This document shows, one piece after another, positions 15,840 to 23,822 of a stretch of 43,691 nucleotides of DNA (position 1 is the first letter of the stretch; every line of letters begins with the position of its first letter). The notes below the pieces were generated by a model. It was not told the origin of the DNA, searched no databases, and was given only the letters and a program-made list of their open reading frames with translations. The stretch comes from Lachnospiraceae bacterium (GTDB taxonomy: Bacteria; Bacillota_A; Clostridia; Lachnospirales; Lachnospiraceae). The DNA lies in the NCBI GenBank assembly GCA_900764695.1, contig CAAFOY010000020.1, forward strand, positions 1 through 43,691. The letters run 5' to 3'. Made by a program: the position numbers and the translations under genes.

Positions 15840-16628
15840 ATGAAGTTAGTAAAGAAATTTGCAGCAGCTGTAGCAGCAATGGCACTTACAGTTGCTATGA
15901 CAACATCATGTTTTGCCGCTAGCTGGGGAAGCTATTTCGGACAGAACGAAGGATGGTATGAAGGAGCATATGGTGAATTAAAGAGCTCAACAGATACAAG
16001 CTGGACAGCTAACATGGACGCTATCGGTTGGGGCGGATGCTGGGGAGGTCAGGTATTCCAGCAGAACCTTAAGATTAAAAAAGGCGATGAATATCAGCTT
16101 AAGTTTAATATGACATCAAGCAAGTGTGATAAATGGGTATTTATCAAAATCGCAACAAAGGATGATATTGCATACGGTGATTGGATTCAGTTAAAGGCTG
16201 GAAAAACAACAAAGTATGATGTTACTTTCAAGGCTAAAGTAGATGCTGATTCAATTTACTTTGGTATCGGTGGTGATTTTGGTGACAGAGCTGAGGGAAC
16301 AGATCAAGCAAAGGGAGCTATTTACCAGTATTCAAAGACAAAACCAAATGATGGTGATGCTACATACGCTACAGAGCTTAAATGTACAGGTTACTCACTT
16401 GCAGCAACTAAGGCAGCAAGCACAGATACAGCATCAAATGATAATGCGTCAGCAGACAGCACAGATACAACAAGTGCTTCAACAGATACAGCAAGCACAA
16501 GCGTAACAGATTCAACAGATACTTCTGCAGTAGCAACAGGTGATTTCGCACCTATCGCTTGCGCAGGTGTTGCAATTGCAGCAGCTTCAGTAGTTGTTAT
16601 CTTTTCAAAGAAGAGAAAAGAAGCTTAA
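15840..16628 (+). CDS. Secreted, surface-anchored carbohydrate-binding protein
   Basis: 262 residues. A Sec signal peptide (about 1-27, ending CFAAS) is followed by a beta-sandwich domain (about 28-185) resembling CBM4/9-type carbohydrate-binding modules: strand pattern with SWTANMDAIGWGGCWGGQVFQQNLKIKKGDEYQLKFN and many Trp/Tyr. Then come a Ser/Thr/Asp-rich linker (about 190-232), a TGDF motif near 233, a hydrophobic helix (about 238-256) and a basic tail KKRKEA. The tail has the layout of a sortase signal but lacks a full LPxTG, so wall linkage or simple membrane anchoring are both possible. No catalytic domain is present. Position at the head of the beta-glucan cluster suggests it holds beta-1,3-glucan at the cell surface. 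It has a strong promoter and its own terminator. Confidence 0.78.
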   Translation: MKLVKKFAAAVAAMALTVAMTTSCFAASWGSYFGQNEGWYEGAYGELKSSTDTSWTANMDAIGWGGCWGGQVFQQNLKIKKGDEYQLKFNMTSSKCDKWVFIKIATKDDIAYGDWIQLKAGKTTKYDVTFKAKVDADSIYFGIGGDFGDRAEGTDQAKGAIYQYSKTKPNDGDATYATELKCTGYSLAATKAASTDTASNDNASADSTDTTSASTDTASTSVTDSTDTSAVATGDFAPIACAGVAIAAASVVVIFSKKRKEA

Positions 16629-16657
16629 TTAAAAATTAATTGAATTTAATATTTAAT

Positions 16658-16706
16658 AAAAAGATAGAGCAAAATTTGCAAATGCGGTTTTGCTCTATCT
16701 TTTTTT
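16658..16706 (+). terminator. Intrinsic terminator after the surface CBM gene
   Basis: AAAAAGATAGAGCAAAA (16658-16674) pairs perfectly with TTTTGCTCTATCTTTTT, and the T-tract continues. The T-tract runs directly into copy 2 of the palindromic repeat. Confidence 0.85.
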
Positions 16707-16829
16707 GTTATACACAATGAGCCGAATAAAAAAAGTTTGTTATACACATGACTGCGTCATGAATAACCACCTCAAATCCGCTGCGCTACTTTTCGGTGAT
16801 TATATATTTGGCTCATTGTGTATAACAAA
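16704..16829. repeat. Palindromic MITE/REP-like element, copy 2
   Basis: The terminal 20 bp are perfect inverted repeats (16704-16723 and 16810-16829; TTTGTTATACACAATGAGCC). A second TTGTTATACACA starts at 16737 inside. The core AATCCGCTGCGCTACTTTTC…GTGATTATAT matches the reverse complement of copy 1 (242-383). There is no coding potential. An AACAAACAATAA direct repeat occurs at its right edge (about 16824 and 16843). Confidence 0.8.
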
Positions 16830-16959
16830 CAATAATAAATAATAACAAACAATAAAAGGCTGAAAGTGGCATAAATAAAGGGTTTTACCACCAAATATCG
16901 CAAAAATACAACAAAAAATGTCTATATATAGTAATTGTGAATGATTTAACAAAGAAATG

Positions 16960-17089
16960 AAACGGTTTTAAATAACAAAGTATACAAGTTTGGGAAAATG
17001 AGAAATAACAAAAATGTATAAAATATACAAGAATACGATTTGTAAAATCGTTTTTTTATGTTGATTTGTACATATATGTGTGCTAGAAT
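16960..17089 (+). promoter_or_regulatory. Upstream control region of the lipoprotein SBP gene
   Basis: AAACGGTTTTA at 16960-16970 matches the operator-like site before the CBM gene. A short terminator-type hairpin (ACGATTT-GTA-AAATCGT plus TTTTTTT, 17035-17057) comes next, then a strong promoter TTGATT (17061-17066), 17-base spacer, TAGAAT (17084-17089) with extended TGC. The hairpin may insulate the promoter from upstream transcription. The remaining bases 16855-16959 show nothing identifiable. Confidence 0.6.
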
Positions 17090-17161
17090 ATGAATTAGGA
17101 AATCACGATGTGAATTCTAATGTAGGTGAAATTTTTAAATTTTTTGAAGGAGGAAGTTATA

Positions 17162-18823
17162 ATGAGAAAATTTAGCCGCAAAGCATTAGCTTTATCACTT
17201 TGCGTAGTTTTAGGAGCTACAGGTTTTACAGGTTGTGGCGATAAGAAAAATGGAGGCGGTTCTTCTAAGGGAGATAATACTGCAGACATGAGCACAGGCC
17301 TCAACAAAGATGCAGAAGGTGACATATCAATCATGGTATGGTCAGGTGATGGTCAGTATTATGAAGATATAGGACATATGGATTGGACAAAGGATGACAT
17401 TAAAGCACAGAACGTTGCAGCAGTTTATGCAGTAGCTAAGAAGTTTAATGAAACATATCCTAATGTAAAGATTAACCTTTTTGCTAAATCAGGTGATCCT
17501 AACCAGGCCGGAACAAACACATGGGATCAGGAAATTGAAAACTTTAAAGTAGACCATGGTAAATATCCTGATATTTGGGCATCAACAGATGTTCCTAATG
17601 ACATTAAGAAAGGTTTAGTTGCAGATTTATCAGTTTACAAAGATGAAAGTTCATACAAAGCATACAATGAATCACTTATGGCAACAATGAACTATTGGGG
17701 ATTCCAGGGCGCATTGCCATCATACTCAATTCCTTGGGGTATTTGGGTTAATAAATCACTCGCAACAGAAAACAATATCGATGTTCCTGATATTGATTGG
17801 GATATTGATGAATATACAGATTTTATCAAGTCAGCAGATTGTGAAACATTCTGGGGCGACAAGAGCACTCCTGTACGTTTAATTGAAACAGGAACAGAAG
17901 ATATTAATAAGAGCATCTTAGAGAATGGAACAGTTAATGTTAACTCAGATGCAGTTAAAGACTTGCTTACATATGTACCTGAATGGGCTGAAACAACAGT
18001 TGACGTTGCTGAAGGTGCAGGAAATCTTTCAGAAGAAATTGCTAAGGAATGTGGTCAGTACAGCTGGTATTACTTCTGTAACAATAGATTATTAACAGAT
18101 TCAAATGATCCTTGGTATCTTGCTAGTGCAGCAGATCCTAATGCAAAGAGCACACTTGGTGTTGTACAGGCAGATGACTTTGATATTTATCCAAGACCAT
18201 CTACAGAATATTGTGATAATACAGTAGGAACAGTAGTTGACCCAATCTGTGTACACAATTATGCATTAGATGATAAGAATGCTGAATGGAGTGATTCAGA
18301 AAAACAACAGTTATTAGTTGCTTACACATTTGCAACATACTGGACTGGAAGCACAGAAGCTAAGCAGGCAATTGCAGATCAGGAATGGGTTCAGGGTACA
18401 TCATATAAACCTGCTATGAACGATACATTCCCAGTAGTAACTGGAGATGCATATGATGAACAGATGGATATCTGGTATTCAATCGATTCACATGCAGTTT
18501 ACAAAGATACAGAAAAATTCCCTGGATTTGCAGAAGTTGTTCGTTTATATAAAGAAGGACAGACATGGGATTACTCAGATAAGACAACTCCGGTATCAAT
18601 TACAGAAAATGGTGAAAAACAGAGCTGCTTATATGAATGGGAAAACATGTGGGATGAAAATGTAGCAGGCGCATGGCAGACAGACCCTGACTGGGTTGAC
18701 AATGTAAAATCTAGATTGGCTGACTGGAATACAGCTATGAATAAAGATTTAGAAGCAGCTACAGAACAGTTGAAGGAATCTTTAAAGGAATATTATGGAT
18801 TCACAGATGCTGATTTTAAATAA
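17162..18823 (+). CDS. Sugar ABC transporter substrate-binding lipoprotein
   Basis: 553 residues, a family 1-type extracellular solute-binding protein. Lipoprotein signal peptide with lipobox FTGC (Cys25), then a Gly/Ser/Lys-rich linker and the two-lobed binding domain (about 55-545), starting ISIMVWSGDGQYYEDI and containing FNETYPNVKINLFAKSGDP, typical of oligosaccharide SBPs. It is somewhat longer than average and rich in Trp/Tyr. ATG 17162 is chosen over the ATG at 17126 because AAGGAGG lies between them. As the first gene of the cluster, followed by a partial terminator hairpin, it is probably made in excess over the permeases. The ligand is inferred to be beta-1,3-gluco-oligosaccharides from the neighbouring GH16/GH161/GH94/GH17 genes. 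Confidence 0.88.
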   Translation: MRKFSRKALALSLCVVLGATGFTGCGDKKNGGGSSKGDNTADMSTGLNKDAEGDISIMVWSGDGQYYEDIGHMDWTKDDIKAQNVAAVYAVAKKFNETYPNVKINLFAKSGDPNQAGTNTWDQEIENFKVDHGKYPDIWASTDVPNDIKKGLVADLSVYKDESSYKAYNESLMATMNYWGFQGALPSYSIPWGIWVNKSLATENNIDVPDIDWDIDEYTDFIKSADCETFWGDKSTPVRLIETGTEDINKSILENGTVNVNSDAVKDLLTYVPEWAETTVDVAEGAGNLSEEIAKECGQYSWYYFCNNRLLTDSNDPWYLASAADPNAKSTLGVVQADDFDIYPRPSTEYCDNTVGTVVDPICVHNYALDDKNAEWSDSEKQQLLVAYTFATYWTGSTEAKQAIADQEWVQGTSYKPAMNDTFPVVTGDAYDEQMDIWYSIDSHAVYKDTEKFPGFAEVVRLYKEGQTWDYSDKTTPVSITENGEKQSCLYEWENMWDENVAGAWQTDPDWVDNVKSRLADWNTAMNKDLEAATEQLKESLKEYYGFTDADFK

Positions 18824-18844
18824 AAGCTGATTGTTAACATCATT

Positions 18845-18876
18845 GCGGAACTACTCACTTGGGCAGTTCCGCTTTT
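18845..18876 (+). terminator. Intercistronic hairpin (partial terminator)
   Basis: GCGGAACT (18845-18852) pairs with AGTTCCGC (18865-18872), followed by only four T. It sits between the first SBP gene and the second SBP/permease genes; such partial terminators typically leave the SBP message more abundant than the downstream genes. Confidence 0.6.
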
Positions 18877-18899
18877 GTAACAAGAAAGAAAGGACAACA

Positions 18900-21800
18900 A
18901 TGAAAAAAAAGATTATTAGCGGATTGGTTGCTGTATGTGTCATTGTTGCAGCGATATTTGCATATAAGTTTGCGTTTGGCAACTCCGGTACATATGTTAA
19001 AGATCCAAGTGCTACTGAAGTACAAAAGGCGTTTGATACTTTAAACAATGCGTATGTAGAAGATGGCACACAACCAGAAAAGTATTACACAGATTTCATT
19101 GCTGACAGTTCTCTGAGTACAGGCGAAGGAAAACATATTGCATCAGTAAATGGTGGAATATCAACTGAAGAATATTATCAGCAGAACAAAAACAATGAAA
19201 ATGTTTCTGAAGAAGTTAAAGAAAATAGTAATCCGATGAAAGAATTAGATTATCAGGATGTAGCTCAATATGACATTTCAGTTGAAAAGAGCGGATTGTA
19301 CTATTTGTATTTGGATTACACTTCAGTAGGAAGCACAATGTCTAATTACACAGTAAGCGTTAAAATTGATGGTGAACAGAAGTATAATGAAATGAATACA
19401 ATAAGTTTACCGCTTACATGGAAAGATAAAGATGTTGAAGTTGATAAAGATGGAGTTAAAACATTTCCGTTAGACAGTCACAATGATGAAATGGCTCCAA
19501 GCCAGGAAGTTGTTAAAGACTGGAATTTAGAATCTCCTCTTTATAATAATACATATACATCAACAACTCCTTTATGCTTCTATTTAGAAGAAGGCGTAAA
19601 TACAATCGAAATCGAAAATGTTTCATCAGGCGGCTTGGCAGTTGGAGATTTAGTTGCTGCAGCTGCAGAAGATGACACAGATTCATACGAAGATTATGCT
19701 AAGAGTCATAGCAATGAAAAACATATCTCAGATGAAGATGTTCAGATTGACGCAGTATATTATGATACAAAAAATACAACAAGTGCTATTTATGGAACAA
19801 GCACAAATTCATCACTTACAAGATTTAACATCGATTATGAAAAATTAAATACATTAGGATGGTCAGAAGCAGGTGCAGAAGTTACATATAAGTTCAATGT
19901 AGCTAAGACAGGAAATTATAACTTGGCCTTCCATTATAAAAATGAAAAGAAAGAATTCAGTTCTTTTGAAACAATTAAAATAGATGGAAAAGTCCCATTT
20001 ACTGAATTAGAAAATTATCAGTTTCCATATGTAGCATCAGGTTGGGACAACCTTACACTCGCTGATGAAGAAGGAACTCCTTATGAAATCTATTTAACAG
20101 AAGGTGAACATACAATTACGATTAAACAGGAAAACCAGCCTGTTATGGAAGCGTATAGAGATGCTTTACTTATTGAACAGCATTTGACAGATTTTGAACT
20201 TGAAATCACAAAGATTACAGGTACAAATATTGATAAAAACAGAAAATGGAAAATGACTAAATACATTCCTGAGATTAAGGATTATCTTGATGCGTACGAA
20301 ACATTAATTCAGCACATAAGATTTTTACTTCAGGATTATTCAGATGGTGGTAATGATGGTGCAGTTCTTACTTATTTAGATCAGGCAGAAGTTTTCATCA
20401 AGAATATTTCAAAATATCCGGATGAAATTGCTTTACATAAAACTGATTTAACCGGAGCTGAAAACTCAATATTAAAATCAATGAGTAACTTTACAACAGA
20501 AGTTGTAGCTAACAGCATTACACTTGATAGAATTTATGTTTATGGTGATAAGAGCCAGTTAGGAGCAAATAACTCTTCAGTTGGTGGATCACTCTGGGTT
20601 GGAATAAAGTCATTGATGAATACATTTACTTCATCTAAGTATTCTACAGATATTGAACAGGCAGGAGACGACGTACTTACGATTTGGTACAACGGTGCTA
20701 TTACTCACGTAGATTTACTTCAGAAGATGGCTGATACACAGTTTACACCACAGACAGGAATTAAAGTTAAGATTGCAACAATGCCTGATGTAAATAAACT
20801 TACATTAGCTATTGCAGCTGATAAGACACCTGATATGGTATTAGGACTTGCTTCTTACGTGCCATTTGACTTATCAAGCCGTGGTGCTTTATATGATATG
20901 ACACAGTTTGATGATTTCTGGTCAGTGTCAAAGAGATTCCCAACAGGAAGTTTTGTTTCATATGTATATAATGAAGGAGTTTATGCTATTCCTGAAAGAA
21001 CAGATTTCAACGTTATTGCATATAGAACAGATATATTTGACAACTTAGGAATTCAGGTTCCTGATACATGGGATGACTTAATTGAAATATTACCTACACT
21101 TCAGAGATATGGTATGAATTTCTATCATAATATTTCTCTTGGTACAACAGGTTACAAGTGGTTCTATCAGACAGCTCCAATGATTCTTCAGAATGGCGGA
21201 CAGCTTTACAAGCAGAATGAAGATGGAATTGTAACAACAGGTATTGATACAAAAGAATCAGTTAAAGGATTACAGGTATTAGGAGACTTATTTACAAAAT
21301 ACTCACTTGATACATCAGTACAGAACTTCTTTAATTCATTTAGATATTCTACATTGCCAATTGGTATTATTGGTATGGAAGATTACACATTGATTAACAA
21401 TGGTGCACAGGAATTAGAAGGACAGTGGGATATTGCTCCATATATCGGAACAAAGAGAACTGATGAAAATGGAAATGAATATGTAGACAGAACATTCGTA
21501 GCAAATGGTTCAGGCGCTTCTATATTTAAATCGTCTAATAAGAAGGAACAGGCTTGGAAATTCCTTAAATGGTGGACAAGTCAGGATGTTCAGGTTGAAT
21601 ATACAAACACACTTCGTTCTACATACGGTAAGACATATTTCTGGCTTTCAGCAAATATTGAAGCTTTAAAAGCTAACCCAATGGATGAAGCTGATAAGCA
21701 GGTTATTTTAAATCAGATGAATTATGTAACTGATGTAACAAGAACACCGGGTCAGTACTTACTTGAAAGAACAATTTCAAATATATGGACAACAATGGTA

Positions 21801-21989
21801 TTCGATGGAACAGCGGCACAGGTTGCAGTCGATGAAGCAAAGGTTGATGTAAACAGAGAAATTATTCGTAAGATGCAGGAACTTGGATACTACGATGAAG
21901 ATGAAGTGATGGTTAAGAAATTCAAACTTCAGGGTTACGATTGGATTAAAGAAAATCAGGATGCGGCAGCACCGGAAAAGGAGGAGTAA
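18900..21989 (+). CDS. Large membrane-anchored substrate-binding protein with N-terminal beta-sandwich modules
   Basis: 1029 residues. An N-terminal helix (about 5-23) without a lipobox cysteine anchors it outside. Two carbohydrate-binding-like beta-sandwich repeats follow (about 60-255 and 280-430), with matching YDISVEKSGLYYLYLDY and YKFNVAKTGNYNLAFHY strands and KIDGE/KIDGK turns. After a helical region (about 440-570) comes a complete family 1-type solute-binding domain (about 590-1000: VLTIWYNGAITHVDLLQKM, TPDMVLGLASYVPFDL, FRYSTLPIGIIGMEDY). The fusion of glycan-binding modules to an SBP suggests capture of long oligosaccharides near the importer. AAAGGA precedes ATG 18900; a longer frame from 18831 overlaps the hairpin and is rejected. 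It ends 3 bases before permease 1. Confidence 0.85.
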   Translation: MKKKIISGLVAVCVIVAAIFAYKFAFGNSGTYVKDPSATEVQKAFDTLNNAYVEDGTQPEKYYTDFIADSSLSTGEGKHIASVNGGISTEEYYQQNKNNENVSEEVKENSNPMKELDYQDVAQYDISVEKSGLYYLYLDYTSVGSTMSNYTVSVKIDGEQKYNEMNTISLPLTWKDKDVEVDKDGVKTFPLDSHNDEMAPSQEVVKDWNLESPLYNNTYTSTTPLCFYLEEGVNTIEIENVSSGGLAVGDLVAAAAEDDTDSYEDYAKSHSNEKHISDEDVQIDAVYYDTKNTTSAIYGTSTNSSLTRFNIDYEKLNTLGWSEAGAEVTYKFNVAKTGNYNLAFHYKNEKKEFSSFETIKIDGKVPFTELENYQFPYVASGWDNLTLADEEGTPYEIYLTEGEHTITIKQENQPVMEAYRDALLIEQHLTDFELEITKITGTNIDKNRKWKMTKYIPEIKDYLDAYETLIQHIRFLLQDYSDGGNDGAVLTYLDQAEVFIKNISKYPDEIALHKTDLTGAENSILKSMSNFTTEVVANSITLDRIYVYGDKSQLGANNSSVGGSLWVGIKSLMNTFTSSKYSTDIEQAGDDVLTIWYNGAITHVDLLQKMADTQFTPQTGIKVKIATMPDVNKLTLAIAADKTPDMVLGLASYVPFDLSSRGALYDMTQFDDFWSVSKRFPTGSFVSYVYNEGVYAIPERTDFNVIAYRTDIFDNLGIQVPDTWDDLIEILPTLQRYGMNFYHNISLGTTGYKWFYQTAPMILQNGGQLYKQNEDGIVTTGIDTKESVKGLQVLGDLFTKYSLDTSVQNFFNSFRYSTLPIGIIGMEDYTLINNGAQELEGQWDIAPYIGTKRTDENGNEYVDRTFVANGSGASIFKSSNKKEQAWKFLKWWTSQDVQVEYTNTLRSTYGKTYFWLSANIEALKANPMDEADKQVILNQMNYVTDVTRTPGQYLLERTISNIWTTMVFDGTAAQVAVDEAKVDVNREIIRKMQELGYYDEDEVMVKKFKLQGYDWIKENQDAAAPEKEE

Positions 21990-21992
21990 AAG

Positions 21993-22922
21993 ATGGCTAA
22001 AACAATAGCAGAGCGCAATCATAAAAAACACGCATCTGGCGAAGGATTTAAAATCTTTTTACTTTTCCTTCCATATGCACTTTTATTTATAACATTTATT
22101 TTACTTCCTATTATAATAGCTATGGGATTGTCATTTACATATTTTGATGTAATTAACGCTCCAAAGTTTGCGGGATTACATAACTATATAACATTGCTCA
22201 CGGGTGATGAAGTATTTATGAAGTATGTATTACCTAATACTGTATTGTACGCTATTGTAGTAGGTATTGGAGGATATATATTATCTTTCTTAATGGCTTG
22301 GTTACTTGCTCAGGTAACACCAAGAATCAGAACAGTATATGCTTTGGCTATGTACACACCTTCAATGGTAGGTCAGGTTTTGATTACAGTAATTTGGAAG
22401 ACAATCTTCTCTGGTGATCAGACGGGTTTAGCTAATGCATATTTACAGAAATTTGGAATAATTGATCAGCCAATTCAATGGTTGATTTCATCAGATTACT
22501 TTATGCCGATTATGATTTTCGTATCATTATGGTCATCAATGGGTATTGGATTCTTATCAATGCTTTCAGGTATTTTAAATATCGATCAGGAATTATACGA
22601 AGCAGCTTATGTGGATGGTATAAAGAACAGAGCACAGGAAATCATTTACATTACAGTCCCATCAATGAAACCACAGATGTTATTCGGTGCGGTTATGGCG
22701 ATTGTAAATGCGTTTAACATGGGATGGATTGGTGTTGCTTTAGCAGGTGCCAACCCAACACCGGATTATTCAGGACAGTTAATTGCTAACCATATTGATG
22801 ATTATGCATTCTTACGTTATGAAATGGGTTATGCAGCTGCAATCTCAGTAGCATTACTTGCTTTAGTATGGATTTGTAGCCAGGTAGCAAATAAGTTGTT
22901 TACTGAAAAAGATGAATTTTAA
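21993..22922 (+). CDS. Sugar ABC transporter permease (MalF-like), pair 1
   Basis: 309 residues with six predicted helices. The EAA loop that docks the ATPase (YEAAYVDGIKNRAQEI, about residues 201-216, followed by ITVPSMKPQM) is intact. The N-terminus FLLFLPYALLFITFILLPIII is typical of MalF/LplB-type subunits without a long periplasmic domain. The RBS AAGGAGG lies inside the end of the upstream SBP gene, indicating tight translational coupling. It pairs with the MalG-like gene immediately downstream. No ATPase gene is encoded nearby. Confidence 0.93.
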   Translation: MAKTIAERNHKKHASGEGFKIFLLFLPYALLFITFILLPIIIAMGLSFTYFDVINAPKFAGLHNYITLLTGDEVFMKYVLPNTVLYAIVVGIGGYILSFLMAWLLAQVTPRIRTVYALAMYTPSMVGQVLITVIWKTIFSGDQTGLANAYLQKFGIIDQPIQWLISSDYFMPIMIFVSLWSSMGIGFLSMLSGILNIDQELYEAAYVDGIKNRAQEIIYITVPSMKPQMLFGAVMAIVNAFNMGWIGVALAGANPTPDYSGQLIANHIDDYAFLRYEMGYAAAISVALLALVWICSQVANKLFTEKDEF

Positions 22923-22939
22923 AAGGGAGGAGAAATAGA

Positions 22940-23809
22940 ATGGCAAATTTTCAAGGTAATAGAATTAACCCAACAAGATTTTCAACAGGGCAAATAAAAT
23001 TCCACATTATTGCATTTCCATTGTCAATATTTATGATACTCCCTGTAATTTTTATAATATGTCAGGCGTTTAAGCCTTTAGGTGAATTGTTTAGATTCCC
23101 ACCAACAATTTTTGTTCACAATCCAACATTGGATAACTTTAAGAATCTGTTTAACTTAGCAGGAGCTACAGGTATTCCAATGTCAAGATACTTTTTGAAC
23201 TCACTTATTGTAACAGTTCTTACAGTAATCTTGAATGTAATTATTACAATAATGGCAGCATATGTATTCTCAAAAAAGAAATTTAAGATTAAAGGTGCTT
23301 TATGGGAAATCAACCAGGCAGCCCTTATGTTCGTAATGACAGCTGTTGCCATTCCAAGATTTATTATTATTGTTAAATTAGGAATTTACAATACATGGCT
23401 TGCACATATTTTGCCTTTGATTGCAATGCCGGTAGGTTTGTTCTTAGTTAAGCAGTTCGTTGATGGTATACCTGATGCTTTAATAGAAGCAGCCGTAGTT
23501 GATGGCGCAGGAGATATTACTATTTTAAGAAAAGTTATTATTCCATTAACAAGACCTGCTTTGGCTACATCTATTGTGCTTACATTCCAGGCAGTATGGA
23601 ACAACGTAGAATCATCAAACAACTACATTACAAATGAAACATTGAGAACATTAAACTACTATGTAAACTCTATCAGTGTTAATAACGTAGTTGCAGCGGC
23701 TGGTATTTCAGCAGCAGCTTCGATGATATTGTTTGTACCTAACTTGATTATCTTTATCTGTATGCAGTCTCAGGTTATGAACACTATGAGCCATTCAGGT
23801 ATTAAGTAA
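22940..23809 (+). CDS. Sugar ABC transporter permease (MalG-like), pair 1
   Basis: 289 residues with six helices and the EAA loop IEAAVVDGAGDITILRKVIIP (about 180-200; not all quoted residues are equally conserved). The N-terminal amphipathic stretch, then PLSIFMILPVIFIICQAFKPLGELFRFPP, is typical of MalG/CUT1 permeases. A C-terminal MNTMSHSGIK, like the usual 'G(I/M)K' end of this family, lies at the membrane exit. GGGAGGAG precedes the ATG. It forms permease pair 1 with the upstream gene and lies 13 bases before the NHL/TPR/YIP1 gene. Confidence 0.93.
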   Translation: MANFQGNRINPTRFSTGQIKFHIIAFPLSIFMILPVIFIICQAFKPLGELFRFPPTIFVHNPTLDNFKNLFNLAGATGIPMSRYFLNSLIVTVLTVILNVIITIMAAYVFSKKKFKIKGALWEINQAALMFVMTAVAIPRFIIIVKLGIYNTWLAHILPLIAMPVGLFLVKQFVDGIPDALIEAAVVDGAGDITILRKVIIPLTRPALATSIVLTFQAVWNNVESSNNYITNETLRTLNYYVNSISVNNVVAAAGISAAASMILFVPNLIIFICMQSQVMNTMSHSGIK

Positions 23810-23822
23810 GGAGGACCGGAAG

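Noticed and set aside
18831..18899. N-terminal extension of the large SBP
   Set aside because: It overlaps the intercistronic hairpin, and a good Shine-Dalgarno precedes the internal ATG at 18900, which begins a normal membrane anchor.
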